Shown: one piece after another, positions 49,659 through 60,960 of the stretch
Numbering within the stretch: position 1 is the first letter of the stretch
Layout of the letters: every line of letters starts with the position of its first letter
Source of the DNA: Epiperipatus broadwayi
Lineage: Eukaryota; Onychophora; Udeonychophora; Euonychophora; Peripatidae
Assembly: GCA_028023455.1 (NCBI GenBank)
Contig: JAQFVV010000187.1
Span: forward strand, 370,001-434,000
Direction: 5' to 3'
DNA: 64,000 bases
Translations under genes and position numbers: made by a program
Notes under the pieces: model-generated
Database searches by the model: none
Seen by the model: the letters and a program-made list of their open reading frames with translations, nothing else
Told to the model about the DNA's origin: nothing

Positions 49659-50638
49659 TACACCTGCGTCTCGTTTTATGCGGTAGATAGGTTCCTCAGA
49701 AAATGCGCACAAAAGAAATTGCACAAAAATAGACTTAACTTATCTTGAAAAATGGGGGATATGTTCCAGTAATTTTCAGAATTCGCATAAAAGCAAAGCA
49801 ATTAAGAAAAATTACTATAAAATTAGCATTAAAAAAATAAGCAAATAAAGTACGATTAATAAAAAATTTCAAATATTTGAAAAAAATTAATACAAGACAA
49901 ACTTTTTTTTATGTTTTTTATTAACTACAGTATTTAATTTTACATTTTTCATGCATATTTTAATCATTAACGCTAGCGTTGTTTGTAAACTGGTAAGAAA
50001 TCAGATTCGATGTGATGTATTGTGGCTTCTCCTCAAGCGAAGTCAAGAATCTCTCAGCAATTATGCCCAGAGAAACTTGTTAGCCACTTTATTTTTATTC
50101 GTGATGCGATGTACAACTAGCGCCACTTTCAGTCTTCTGCTGTGTTAATGGTTTTCTGTTTCTATATTAAAAAAATGAGATGCAATCAAAACAAAAAGAT
50201 TATACATTATCATTAGAAAGATTATTTTCAGTTTATAAAACCTTCGTTTTTTATTTTAAAAATCTAAAAGATTATTTATTTCTGTTATATATAAGAAAAT
50301 ACGTTTTAAAAGTTTAAATTTTTTGAATATTTATTGCGATATTTTTATATGTAAGTATAAATCTATTATTATTATTTACTTATTAGTATAAGTAGGTTAT
50401 TTATATAGAAGCTAAGTTTCTAAATACAGCTTCAGGCCATATTCACGTTAGCTGCTAATAATAATGTTATATTTTTGAAAAAAAAAAAAGTATTTTAAGT
50501 GAAAATAAGTTATTAATAATTTAAATTTCTTGATATCTAATAAATATAGTGAAATATGAAAGATATTAAGAAGAAACATGAATCGCATAACTTCAAAATC
50601 GCATTAAAATAATCCGCACAAAACGAGACCCAGGTGTA
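49659..50638. mobile_element. Non-autonomous Tc1/mariner-pogo (Tigger-like) element, about 980 bp
   Basis: Left end TACACCTGCGTCTCGTTTTATGCG and the reverse complement of the right end TACACCTGGGTCTCGTTTTGTGCG match with two or three differences, flanked by TA on both sides, the expected target duplication. Just inside the left end, AATGGGGGATATGTTCCAG resembles the subterminal sequence of Tigger elements (GGGGGATACGTTCCAAGA). No transposase ORF. Repeat D copy 3 is nested inside. Confidence 0.65.
50005..50090 (+). repeat. Dispersed repeat D, copy 3 (nested in the Tigger-like element)
   Basis: CGATGTGATGTATTGTGGCTTCTC...AGTCAAGAATCTCTCAG.AATTATGCCCAGAGAAAC. Matches 39,063-39,155 and 3,238-3,300. 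The overlapping 65-codon frame at 49,951-50,148 crosses the repeat boundary and is not a gene. Confidence 0.6.
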
Positions 50639-50857
50639 TACTTAACTAATTTAAACTCCTGAAGTAAATTATTACTTACTATCATGTGACTATACAAGAA
50701 GTAAGGGAATGATAATGAATGGAACCCATTTACAATCAATATACAAAAATATAATTCTTTATAGTGGATCTTAATATCTAGGCCCTTTTATATCACCAAT
50801 AATGACTTATCAGTGCTTTCTTACTGTTGATACAGTGAGAGGTAGTCAGAAAAGATC

Positions 50858-50930
50858 TCATGGCTTAGTGATTAGTGAATCCATTTGCTAAGTCTATATT
50901 CTGCAGTATGAGTTTAGGCTCCAGGAAGCT
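50858..50930 (+). repeat. tRNA-like SINE relic
   Basis: A box TGGCTTAGTGATTAG and a B-box-like GAGTTTAGGCTCC about 50 nt later. No cloverleaf. Confidence 0.4.
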
Positions 50931-51949
50931 TAGATTTTTTTCAAATAAAATACAGAATTTTTCTTTCAACTACATGGTCTATAGCTATCCAAAAATCATC
51001 AATAAATAATCTTAGATAGAGAGAATACATTAATTTGGATTGGTCAGATCATTATCAATGCACTAATTGTAAAAGTACAATAGTAACATATATAGCTTTC
51101 ATGACCGTGGGAAGGTATCACATTACAATGGGAATTGAGCCTACAATTATTTTTACATCTAAATTAATAAATCATTTTATGAAATAAAGTGAAAAAAATG
51201 CTTAAAAAAAAAAAAATCAAATGGTGAATTTTTCAGGGGATCATCTAACACCTAAGAACTGAAAAGGGCTAAATTGAGCTTCAATCCAAAAACTTGAATC
51301 TTTAGTCCGGAATCCGTCATTTCTAGAATTGTGTAAATTGCATACGGCAATAAAAATTACAATGTACATATGATAAGCACTTTGATCATAGTGCCCTACT
51401 GGACACACACAATTTATAACACTTAATCATTATCAAAGTTAATTTACTATTGCCTGTATTTTTTTATTTATTTATTTACTTGTAAATAAAAATCGAAAAT
51501 CTGAAAACAATATTATTATTTAATATCAACTGGTTACTCAAGCTACCAATTTATGGCACTAAAAGAGAATAAATAGAGTGATACAAGTGTTGAAAGTAAT
51601 TAGAGAAAGTCATGTGATTTTAATGCACAAGCATGAAGGTCAATTGCCAATTGTGTCTTTTTTTTTAAAAAAAAACTATTTCAAACAGAGACAATATATA
51701 TATATATAAAAAAAACAAATATTAAAATTATATTAATAAACTTCTATAGTTAAATAGATTTAATTCGGTTTATTTTGTTCTCTATCTGAGTCATTCCCAA
51801 ATAATAAAAATAAAGAAAAAAACAAGTCATATTCTGATCTAAATGCTAATGTTTGAATCATTAAAGAGTGTTATTAAAAATAAACAACAATATTTTGTTT
51901 ACATGATACAAATGAATTCAGAATTAATAACTACAAAATATTGTATTAC
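50931..51949. other. Intronic AT-rich stretch
   Basis: TA tract near 51,690. No other structure. Confidence 0.4.
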
Positions 51950-52044
51950 CTGAACTAAGATAGGAATATCATCAGGTGTGGTGCAATAGTACCTCAGAGG
52001 TGATATAACAAAAGTTGGTGAGTAATTTGCTTCAAAACGTTCAA
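51950..52044 (-). CDS. LRPPRC: LRPPRC-like exon e
   Basis: A 95-nt exon, acceptor TTGTTTCAG, donor GTAATA, completing the split codon left by exon d and ending in phase 0. Encodes LERFEANYSPTFVISPLRYY and CTTPDDIPILVQ. The ..P.F.I.PLR.....DDIP.LV pattern matches the helix-loop-helix register of the PPR-like repeats. The reading frame is preserved exactly from exons a to e. Followed by a 13.8-kb intron. Confidence 0.8.
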
Positions 52045-52126
52045 CTGAAACAATATGACATAAACTATAAAAAAATATACGTATTTTGCAAAATATATTT
52101 AAAATAAAATAAAATCTATTACTTAC

Positions 52127-52214
52127 GTATATACAATATTTTTGAAAACTCTTTTTCGAAGATTAGATACTTCACTAAAGCATTAATAACATAACTGCCA
52201 GAAAATCCAATTTC
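52127..52214 (-). CDS. LRPPRC: LRPPRC-like exon d
   Basis: An 88-nt exon, acceptor TTATATTAG, donor GTAAGT, 29 codons plus one nucleotide: EIGFSGSYVINALVKYLIF and EKEFSKILYI. Alpha-helical, in the alternating pattern of PPR-type repeats. It follows exon c in phase 0 across a 2.4-kb intron and precedes exon e across an 82-nt intron. Confidence 0.8.
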
Positions 52215-52299
52215 CTAATATAAAAAACAAAATCTAAATATGCAAATAAAAATTGACATAATTTTAAAATGATTATCTGAAGGTTTATGGTGATGACAT

Positions 52300-52430
52300 T
52301 TTATTTATGAAACTCAACATTTTGAATGATATTATTCTTTTCTTCAAATGTTACTGGCCTAACATGTGGTAGCTAGCTTGGAAATTGAACATGACACTCT
52401 AACAATTAGGCCATAATGTCAAAGGTTTAA
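52300..52430 (-). repeat. Family C module (tRNA-like plus hammerhead-like tail) without PLE coding sequence
   Basis: Minus strand: A-box-like TGGCCTAATTGTTAGAGTGT (52,413-52,394), B-box-like GTTCAATTTC (52,390-52,381), then GGCCAGTAACATTTGAAGAAAA and ATTCAAAATGTTG (52,355-52,316), aligning with the left arm at 44.1-43.96 kb. The hammerhead core is decayed (TTGAAGA, CAAAA). The module starts within the shared 3' region and has no GIY-YIG or RT remnant beside it. Confidence 0.55.
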
Positions 52431-54236
52431 TTGATGAGAATATCATCTTAAATTTAGTCTTTATAAATTTTAAAGTTCCAATTCAAATTTCCTGTCAACA
52501 GTCATTAATCAGACCAGCAATATCTAAAGAAAATAGGAGAATATCATTTGAAATGCTGACTTCAATACTAATGTGTGTGATATTACTAATAGTTCAATGT
52601 ATTTAGAAAAGTATAAAGTGCAAATTTTTCTAAAAATATTAAACAATTTCAACTAGATAATGGAAATAGTCTAGCATATAATTAAAAACCTTTAATTAAA
52701 ATTAATAAGTATAATTGTTAAAATTTTCAATTACATTATTATTTTCAAGAGAAAATTATATAATTAATATTCAAAATATTTCCTCTTTCTTGTTTTAACA
52801 ATCAAAAAATATATATCCCTTAGTAAAAAATAAGTAGCTGAATAATTAATTGCTCCGAAGATCATGTAATATTCAAATACTATAAGTGGCAAGTCGGGCT
52901 GTTGAGCCTTTGACTCTACTAGTATACAAGTCCACATACAGTATTAGTCACTACCTTACATTCCTTACATTCTCTTTGAAATAAAAATCAAATTGATAAG
53001 TTGGTGTTCTTTAAAACAGGTTAAATTCAAACCAGACTGAAATTGTTGGGAACCAATTCTCCATCCTTAATTTTATCTATTTTGGCAAGTTTACTAGTAT
53101 GAATCATTTGGTTTACATACATATATATATACTTCACAGCCATCAATTCTATGCTTGAGTAAGAATTACTTCTATAAGTATACGTGAAATTTTGGGAAAG
53201 TCATGTGATATTTGGTTAGTATAATTTCTTACTTCCCTTTCATTTGATATGGGTTCACCTCTAAATTCAATGAATGATTAATAACACAATCATTCATTAG
53301 CATAGAAAAAAATTAACCTCTCTCAGTATGAATGCATTTTGGAATCACTTCCCTTTTCAGATGAGTTAAAGATTAATACATGGAACTGTTGCTTCTCTGC
53401 TTTGAAATAAATTTGGTGATTCCAAAAATAAAATAGATTGCAAATGAATATTATATTTGTTATAGCAAATATGCATAATTCAATCTCAAATGATAATTGA
53501 AAAAGCTATAATCTAAAAAAATCCTATAAATATTTAAAATGCGCAAAAAGCATTAATTTTTAAAAATACTATCCAATAGCAAAAATTTTCAAATTACCTA
53601 AATAAGCAAAAATAAACTTTACAGAATGAGTTTTTAGAAATAGAAAATAGTAACATTGTTTGGCATCACAAAAAAAAAAGTTTCAGAATACTGATGTTCT
53701 ACAATTTATTTATTTTTTTGCCTGAGGATGCAACAGGATACTTAAATTGTGACAATATTTAATTTAGAAATTTAAATATTTTTACTTTTGAGTTTCTCTT
53801 TTAATTTACTAAAAATTATTTATCATTCACATTGAAAATTGTAATACAATTTTATTTTATGTTAATTCACTAGTTTCTTTTTTACATGAAAGTTATTAAA
53901 GAATTTTGACTTAATCATAAAAAATGTGCACAAACACTCATTCTTGCATCTATTCTTGTTTTATGAATGTTTTAGTTGTATAACATGAACTTATTTGAAC
54001 GATTTTCATAATAATATTATTTTCTATAACTGTTCAAGACAATTGTAAATCTTCATTTTGAAAAATTTACTTATTAAAAAGAATTTAATTTTTTATTTAA
54101 TGATAAACCATCCCTTCTTTTCCCTCCCTTTCTCTAATGTGATTTTTCAATCATTTGTATTTTTCTCTCTTGAATCAGGTCTATATATATATATATATTA
54201 AAACAAAATAAAATGTCCGCTAATATTAATAATACA
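52431..54236. other. Intron between exons c and d, AT-rich
   Basis: No further feature apart from a TA tract at 54,183-54,198. Confidence 0.4.
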
Positions 54237-54512
54237 ATAATGAAACTTAAATATATTCCAAACAACGGTAAACAATTTATAATATAATAATAAATAAAAA
54301 CTCATAAAGAAATATTTTCGATTATATTCATAATCTTTATCAACTCAACTTTCAAAATGGAATCATCTATTGGTTGGTAATAGATGATTCCATTTTGAAA
54401 GTTGTGTTGATAATGATTATGAATATAATCGAAAATATTTCTTTATGAGTTTTTATTTATATTATATTATAAATTGTTTACCGTTGTTTGGAATAGATTT
54501 AAGTGTCATTAT
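54237..54512. repeat. Near-perfect 276-bp palindrome
   Basis: The left arm 54,237-54,370 is the reverse complement of 54,380-54,512 with only a handful of mismatches and small indels, around a 9-nt loop TGGTTGGTA. As part of the LRPPRC intron it would form a hairpin with about 133 bp of near-continuous duplex. No coding capacity. It may be a foldback element or MITE, or an inverted duplication. Confidence 0.9.
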
Positions 54513-54648
54513 ATATATTTATGCAAGAGTAGAGAAAACCATGATGAAATTTACCACAGCAATATACTAATATATACAACTTTAAAAAAAAAAAAAGAGA
54601 AGAAATACAAAAGAATCAAAACTTATTAAAATAAATACATAATCATAC

Positions 54649-54843
54649 CTTAACTTGTGCTATAATGTGTTCTACTGCAGAGGATTTAAAACAAGGAAAC
54701 ACGAAGTCAATCAAAGTTATATCATTAGGTTTAACATCTAATTTAGCCATAACTGATAATGTTTCTAAGACACCTTTTTCATCACTGTTATTTCGATAAT
54801 GGGCAAAAATGGGCCAGAAGAAATGTGGTCTAACAGGTTTATT
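54649..54843 (-). CDS. LRPPRC: LRPPRC-like exon c (diagnostic)
   Basis: A 195-nt exon, acceptor TTTTTATAG, donor GTATGA, 65 codons in phase 0 to 0. It opens NKPVRPHFFWPIFAHYRN and ends LIDFVFPCFKSSAVEHII. The combination RPH.FWP, a G..E.L..M..L.V.P...T..D spacing and V.PCF is characteristic of animal LRPPRC, a mitochondrial matrix PPR protein that with SLIRP stabilises mitochondrial mRNAs and supports their polyadenylation. The M..L.VKP pattern is a PPR motif. Identification is from remembered family features; no search was run. Confidence 0.88.
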
Positions 54844-54911
54844 CTATAAAAACAATAATATTATTAATAATATTACAAACTTGGACAGAATTTTAAAATG
54901 TTTAAAATTAC

Positions 54912-54949
54912 CTGATTTTTAATAGACTTCAGGAGGTTAAGCAATAATT
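54912..54949 (-). CDS. LRPPRC: LRPPRC-like exon b (38-nt microexon)
   Basis: Acceptor TCTTTACAG, donor GTAATT. It completes a split codon from exon a and adds LLLNLLKSIKNQ, ending in phase 0 directly before exon c. Flanking introns are 69 and 68 nt. The leucine-rich helix precedes the RPHFFWP segment as in LRPPRC. Confidence 0.8.
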
Positions 54950-55018
54950 CTGTAAAGAGATAGTCAATAATTACTATTAATATTGAAAAAATCATCATAA
55001 GACAAAAACTCTACTCAC

Positions 55019-55124
55019 CTATATCTTTATTTGAAGCTGCTTTATATGCGGCTTGAAATATTGCAAAACTATTAAGATTATCACATTCCAATTTAGTGCA
55101 AAATTTAACAATTTGTTCACAATC
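55019..55124 (-). CDS. LRPPRC: LRPPRC-like exon a (most 5' exon found)
   Basis: A 106-nt exon, acceptor ACATTTAG, donor GTGAGT, 35 codons plus one nucleotide: DCEQIVKFCTKLECDNL, SFAIFQAAYKAASNKDIE. Helix-turn-helix repeat in PPR style. The upstream part of the gene (mitochondrial targeting peptide and N-terminal PPR arrays) is not found in the remaining 8.9 kb and probably lies beyond the right edge. Confidence 0.75.
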
Positions 55125-55465
55125 CTAAATGTAAATAAAATATCACATTAATAGATATCAAAACTGATTTTGGTGAGAAAAGTAAAATTAGGTTAACATA
55201 GTTAAAAATATTTTTTCGTTCCTAACTTAGAACTGTCAGATCTCAATAACCAGGCAAATTTCAATTATTGATTATTCATTTTGAAGTGGTATTATCCATC
55301 TGTCTCAAACAATAAACATAATGGTAAGAATATAAAACAGAAAACTATCTGTAAATGTATGTAAAGTGTGATATTTTAATGACTGCAGATGGGAAAACAT
55401 AGATGACAGTAAATATTTGAGAAAAAGCATTCATAAAATTACAAAGAAATCAAGTCATGTGTCAC
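55125..55465. other. Intronic AT-rich stretch upstream of exon a
   Basis: No further exon seen. Confidence 0.4.
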
Positions 55466-55469
55466 ATGA

Positions 55470-55770
55470 TCTCATTTAACAAGCTTGTATTAAAAATGTT
55501 ATAGATAGAGCTCGCAAATAAGCTCTTAACAAGCTTTGCAGAATATCCCCAACCCCAAACCAGTTTCTGCTATTGGCTTCCTTAGTGAGGTGCTAGGATA
55601 TTCAAGCATTAAATTAAAAATACCCAGGACAAGCCCAGCACTTTATCTAATGGATAACTATTATCTGAAATTTTCAGACATCTATATGTCTTCCAATCCA
55701 GCTATTTAACATAAATAGCCATATAAGACTGAACCAAGTTTAGATACACCATATATTAATAACTTTAGCA
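55470..55770 (-). mobile_element. Hammerhead repeat family B copy 2, decayed
   Basis: Matches 27,520-27,930 in the same orientation. The hammerhead position (55,545-55,600) reads CTAAGGA in place of CTGAAGA; GAAA is kept and stem II is broken (AGCC/AGCA). The palindromic stem III is ACTGGT. Likely inactive. Confidence 0.6.
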
Positions 55771-55779
55771 ATATAAAAT

Positions 55780-57695
55780 CGCCAAAGCCTTAATAGCAAA
55801 AAAATATAGCATTCATAACGAGGAAATGTGATAAAGAAATATACATACACCCAAAGAATTTAACTCGTACATTAAAAGACTGAATTTAAATTTAAAAGCA
55901 TCATAATTTTACATATTAAAAACAATAATGAAAAAAAAAAAATTAAAGAAACATATTTCATTAAATCCATGACACAATTAATTTTGACTGTGCTATTATA
56001 ATTAAAAACTAGAGATAGCTTGTGAATATTTAATAAAGTATTTTTTAAATAAATTAACTAAATAATATTTATGAATTTTGATTTTTAAACTTTTGTGAAT
56101 TATTATTTATTAAAATAATTATTTTGTAATACAATATAACATACACTACATACTGTAATGATCAGGATGTTGAGAAGTGAAAGAAATAAACATAGACATA
56201 TATAATATAAGGGTGACTTACAACCAATAGCCCACCTGCACTAATCTACACCATACTAAGCCTAATCAAGTAATTATCAAATAACAATTACCCTTTGTCA
56301 AACAACATATGTATATATATGCAAATCATTGCGATAAGCAAATTATTTTTTTTTAAAAAAAAGAAAGATAAAGTTTTTGATTTCTACATTAAAAAAATAA
56401 ATACACTCACATATATACATAATATGACTAACCACAAGTGTCATTAACTAACCAACATTATGACATGAGCATAGATAAAACATAAAAGATGATGACCTAA
56501 TGTCAAGCATATTGCTAAGAAACCAAGCTTGAAAATGAAAAGATAATTCAAATAAATAATTATCTTAATAATATTAAGTCGATGTACATTACGCAACAAT
56601 AAACAAATACTGCAAGCACAGGAAATGAAAGTTATCACGCGATCCTATCACGATTAAACAAAACAAAAGTCATATATACTACTTTCATTTTTATAATTGC
56701 AAAGACTGCATGAGAAAGTCAATATCTCAATAGCAGTATTTTTAGAACTAAACAAAATGGATGCATATGTTCCATTCTAGAATTGAATTTCAATCACACA
56801 AGATTAAAGAAATTTGTTTCTTCCACCAATATAAATCAAAACATAAATATGCCTAAATTATAAAAGCAAACCGAATCATTTAAACTGATTATAAAGAACT
56901 CCAAGTTTGAATAAAATCATCACATGAAAAGAAATAAACAACAGCTAGCAATTGTCAAGAATAGTTCTTTTTTTTTATTATGCCACTTCCCTATGCAAAA
57001 AAACAACTATAAAAATTACATACACTGAGGCTATCGCAATGTGGTCTGGCTAAAGGTACTATGCCAAAGGAGGCTGGACGCCAGCTCTTCATGCCCATAG
57101 AAGAATTATGATATATATGGAATGCCTTATTTTATTAAATACTGGTCAAGAACAATAATCTTCAGTGGATCTTCTGCACTTTTTTCCAAGGAAACTGGAC
57201 AGTGCTGATGATTTACAATCCTGGAGTGCATGCCTACTAAAACACCACCTGAAATCTACCACCAGGAATAAGACTGTGAACATAATGGACAGTGTTGGAC
57301 AGACTCAGGAATTTATTTTATTAATCCAAATGATTTGTATTTTCTTTATAATTTGTTATTTATCATCATTTTTCTTTTCGTTTTCACGTTTGGAAGCTTA
57401 TGCATTAAAAAGTGGAAGAGGTCATTTTAAGTGTAATGGGGGGGGGGGGAATTAGATTGAGTAAATATTTTATGGTATTTAAATAAAATTTAGGTTTATT
57501 TACCCCTCTAGTAGCTTGATATCACCAGCCTGAATGTGGAATAAGGTAAGATTTTGATGGCATTCCACATTAAGAGCACACAATAGTGACAGAACAGAGT
57601 TTTTATTATTTGTTGAATGTTTTATTAATATTTGTTATACATTTGTTTTTCTATGTATATGACTAACTTTCTTGAGTGGATGATCATTCCTATCA
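55780..57695. other. AT-rich non-coding region
   Basis: A perfect 10-bp hairpin AATGTGGAAT/ATTCCACATT lies at 57,532-57,571. The 96-codon plus frame at 57,165-57,455 starts in a slightly GC-richer stretch (57,040-57,300), but I see no splice support or similarity. A G-run lies near 57,440. Confidence 0.35.
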
Positions 57696-57699
57696 ACAT

Positions 57700-58022
57700 T
57701 AAGGAATTACATATAGGTATAGGGGGTCCTCTCCCCAAGAAGGATATCATAATAATCGTGAATTAGCCACCAAATGTTACTTCATGATGTGACTGTAAAT
57801 AAATTAATTAGTAAGTCAGATTCACGATCTTTGCAAATATTTTTTTTAATATTATTTTATTAAGAAATTACACATAGGTATATGGGGGTTCTCTCCTCCA
57901 AGAAGGATATCATAATCATCATGAATTAGACACCAAATGTTACTTTATGATGCGACTGTAAATAAATTAATTAATAAGTCAGATACCCAATCTTTTCAAA
58001 TATTTTTTTTTATATTATTTTA
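57700..58022. repeat. Tandem duplication, 161-bp unit, two copies
   Basis: 57,700-57,860 and 57,861-58,022 share AAGAAGGATATCATAAT.ATC.TGAATTAG, CACCAAATGTTACTT.ATGATG and GACTGTAAATAAATTAATTA, with period 161 bp and about 88% identity by eye. Confidence 0.85.
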
Positions 58023-58029
58023 AACTTTT

Positions 58030-59520
58030 TAAATAAAGACTGGATATGGACCTTTATCACAGGATTTGGGATTAGGACATCCATTGTATTTAACTCTTAA
58101 GTAATAGAAAACCATTCTTGACTCAAACAATTATATATGTTAATATTGTTAAATTAGATTTGTTATTTAATAAATGTTATTAAGTTATTTCAGTCAATTT
58201 GGTCTCTGCCCTGTCATCATCATTATGCATTCACACTACTAAATATAAATATGCTAAACATTAATATCCACACATTTCTCCCTATATGTAGATGTGGATG
58301 AACTAGTCCAAATTACATCTAAATCATTAAGCTGGCCCATTGAAGTAGATGTAATCATATTCTAAGCATTTCATCACACCATCACCAGTATCCAATCCAA
58401 AGACCCCCCCTTTCTTTAACAACCTGCCCATTACAATAATTTACTGATACAAATCTGTCAAAAGAGATATCAATATAATCAATCAACATATCTATGACAA
58501 CATGTGAAAAATGCCATACTATGATTCAGTGAGGTAAGAAATTAATGTGGGTATGAGACCAAAATGTGTAAAAACTGAGGCTCTTAATAACCTTGGGTAC
58601 CTCTAAATTCCAACATATAAAATTATTTTTCCCTTTTGGTTGAATATCTGACATTTATACATTCACATTCATGTTAATTTATTCATACACAAAAATGATA
58701 TTAACTAAATTAATAAACCCTATTTTTTCCTCCCTAGTTTCTTTAACATTAATTCTTCTTGTCATGTTTATATGATTCTTCATTTTACTGGTATGAGAAA
58801 AATCATTACAATACTGTGTAAATATATCTAGGTCAAAACCTTATAGGATATTAGCTTTGGGCTAATTAACTTGATCTATCATGTTTTTAAATGATAATTT
58901 TCACTTTAAATAATTGATAAATTATGCATTTGGGCTCAGAAATAAGTTTTATTAACAATAAGAATTAATATTTACAACTTTAAATTGATTCAAAATATTT
59001 CTAAATTTAAGATCTGACTATTAACTCATTGTAAATCGAAAGATTTCATGCTCATTAATGTTTAACAGGAATAGTGAACTTAATCAGTAAAGAATTTATT
59101 AGCTTCACGCTCCCAAATCAAAATGCTTTAGATTTGCCTATATATTTAGAAAAATAGGTTGAAGATAAGAGTGGCTGCTCTTATCTTTATAAAGTCGAAT
59201 CTTGCATTTAGATTTGTAGAGGTCTCTCTTGTAATAAATTAAGCACTCAAGGCATATGTACTAAGGTTATAGCCTTATTTAAGTATTATGTGTTGACATT
59301 GTACTTAATAAGAATATTAACAATAATAATATAAAATTTCAAAGAATAGAATGTTACATTTTTAATTATATAATTCCTCCACTGAATAATATATGAATCC
59401 TTATCATCATTATTGTTACCATTATCAATCGAATGTAGAATAAAGGTCGTTCTAATTTTAATCCAGTTTCTTTGATTATTAGTCTCTCTCCTCATCAATA
59501 CATCAGCAAATTTTCTTATT
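58030..59520. other. AT-rich non-coding region
   Basis: Nothing supportable. The 83-codon minus frame at 59,286-59,537 is in the frame of, and adjacent to, LINE debris. Confidence 0.35.
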
Positions 59521-59830
59521 TTATCCATCTTTTTCATATTTGCTTTCCTTCTACATTTTTTAGTTTCTTGGGATTCAATTGAAACTTCAACTGCTCATCT
59601 ATTAACATCTCTTCTAGCAAAGCCCAGATTCATTTGAATCTCAATTCTTTCAAAGATGTCAATATCTCTTTATTCTCTCATCCATGTATTTAGGTTTTGA
59701 TCTCTTCTTGTTATTCCTAATAGACAACTTTCCATACTTCAATGAATAGTGTAAAGTCTCTGTAGTGTTGTTCTGTTAAAAGTCTCAAGTCTCAGATACG
59801 CAAATAATAATTAGTAAAACCCATTTATTA
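59521..59830 (-). pseudogene. RTE-like LINE fragment, copy 2a
   Basis: Minus strand gives SCLLGITRRDQNLNTWMRE, DIDIFERIEIQMN..ARRDVNR. This matches the MLGITRR..MREQ..IIERI...RRD.NRW block of the 22-kb copy. Truncated on both sides; stops present. Confidence 0.65.
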
Positions 59831-60960
59831 AAAATCTTCCTTTTTAAACATATAGATATCATTATCATCATCATTTTCAATCATCATCGATTCACTGCAG
59901 GATGTCTTAAGTTCAACCAACTTTTTCAATTTCTGGTCTTCTTTTTCCATATCACAGCAAACTTCATTTCATCCATTCATCTCAAATGTGATCTCTTTCA
60001 ATGGGTTTTGCAATCTAGTCAAATTTAAGATTTCAACTATCCATCTATTATCTCCTTTAGCAATGTATCCAATCCAGCTCATTAATACTATTTGTTCTCT
60101 CACTGAAGTATTTTGTTTTTGATCTCTTCTGTCATTCCTAATCTACAGCTCTCCATATTTCACTGACTGTTCTGAAATCTCTGATCTGTATTGCAATTCT
60201 GTTAAGTATCCAAGTTTCAGATTCATATGTAAGAATTGGTAAAACAGATTTATTAAAAACCTTCATTTTCAAACACATAGGCATATTTTCTTTTAATATT
60301 AATTTATTTCTATCAAAAGTATTCCACCTTGTTTAATTCTACAATTAATTTTACCCATTAAGTTTCAATCTGTATTAATAATCTGAACAATGTATTTGCA
60401 CTTATTAATTTTTTTCTACTTCATCCCCCTCCCTTCTGTAAAAATCCATTGAACATTAGTATTATCTTTTTATCATTTACTTTTAGTTCTACTTTCTGAC
60501 TTTCATCTAGTAATTCTTGTAACATGTCCTAACACTTAGAAGTATTTGCAAACATCATCTACCAAAATTAATTTTATTTAAATAATCATTTACTTATGTT
60601 CCTGTAAAAAGTTTTGGAGATATGGAATCACCCTGTTATACACTCTTCTTAATGATGATCTTCTTAGTATCACTGTGTAATTTAATCATTGCTGTTGCAT
60701 TTTGATAAATATTCTTCAGAATGTAAGTGTCTTGGGGTTTTATTTTCATAAAGCACTATTTTAAACACTAAAGAAAAATGTATAAAATCAAATGCTTTTT
60801 CATAATATACAAATCCAAAGCATAATGGCAATTCATTAGCCTTTTCTATAACTTCTTTCAATACTTGAATGTGTCCATTGTGCTAAAACAACTTTTAAAT
60901 CTATCTTATTGTTTTTGGTTAGTTAAATCCAAAGTTCATTAAAGAAAAGTTTAGATCTTG
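59831..60960 (-). pseudogene. RTE-like LINE reverse transcriptase, copy 2b
   Basis: Minus strand: from about 60,880 ANELPLCFGFVYYEKAFDFI (RT motif with EKAFD, aspartate of motif A region), RRVYNRVIPYLQNFL, then at 60,285 MPMCLKMKVFNKSVLPILTY with ESETWILNRIA, then GDNRWIVEILN and an acidic tail. FN.SVLP.LTY.SETW is diagnostic of RTE-type LINEs. Stops and frameshifts make it dead. It ends in the same GATGATGAT-type tail as other copies and sits directly beside copy 2a. Confidence 0.75.

Noticed and set aside
57165-57455. 96-codon plus-strand frame
   Set aside because: Runs into a poly-G tract and has no splice or similarity support.
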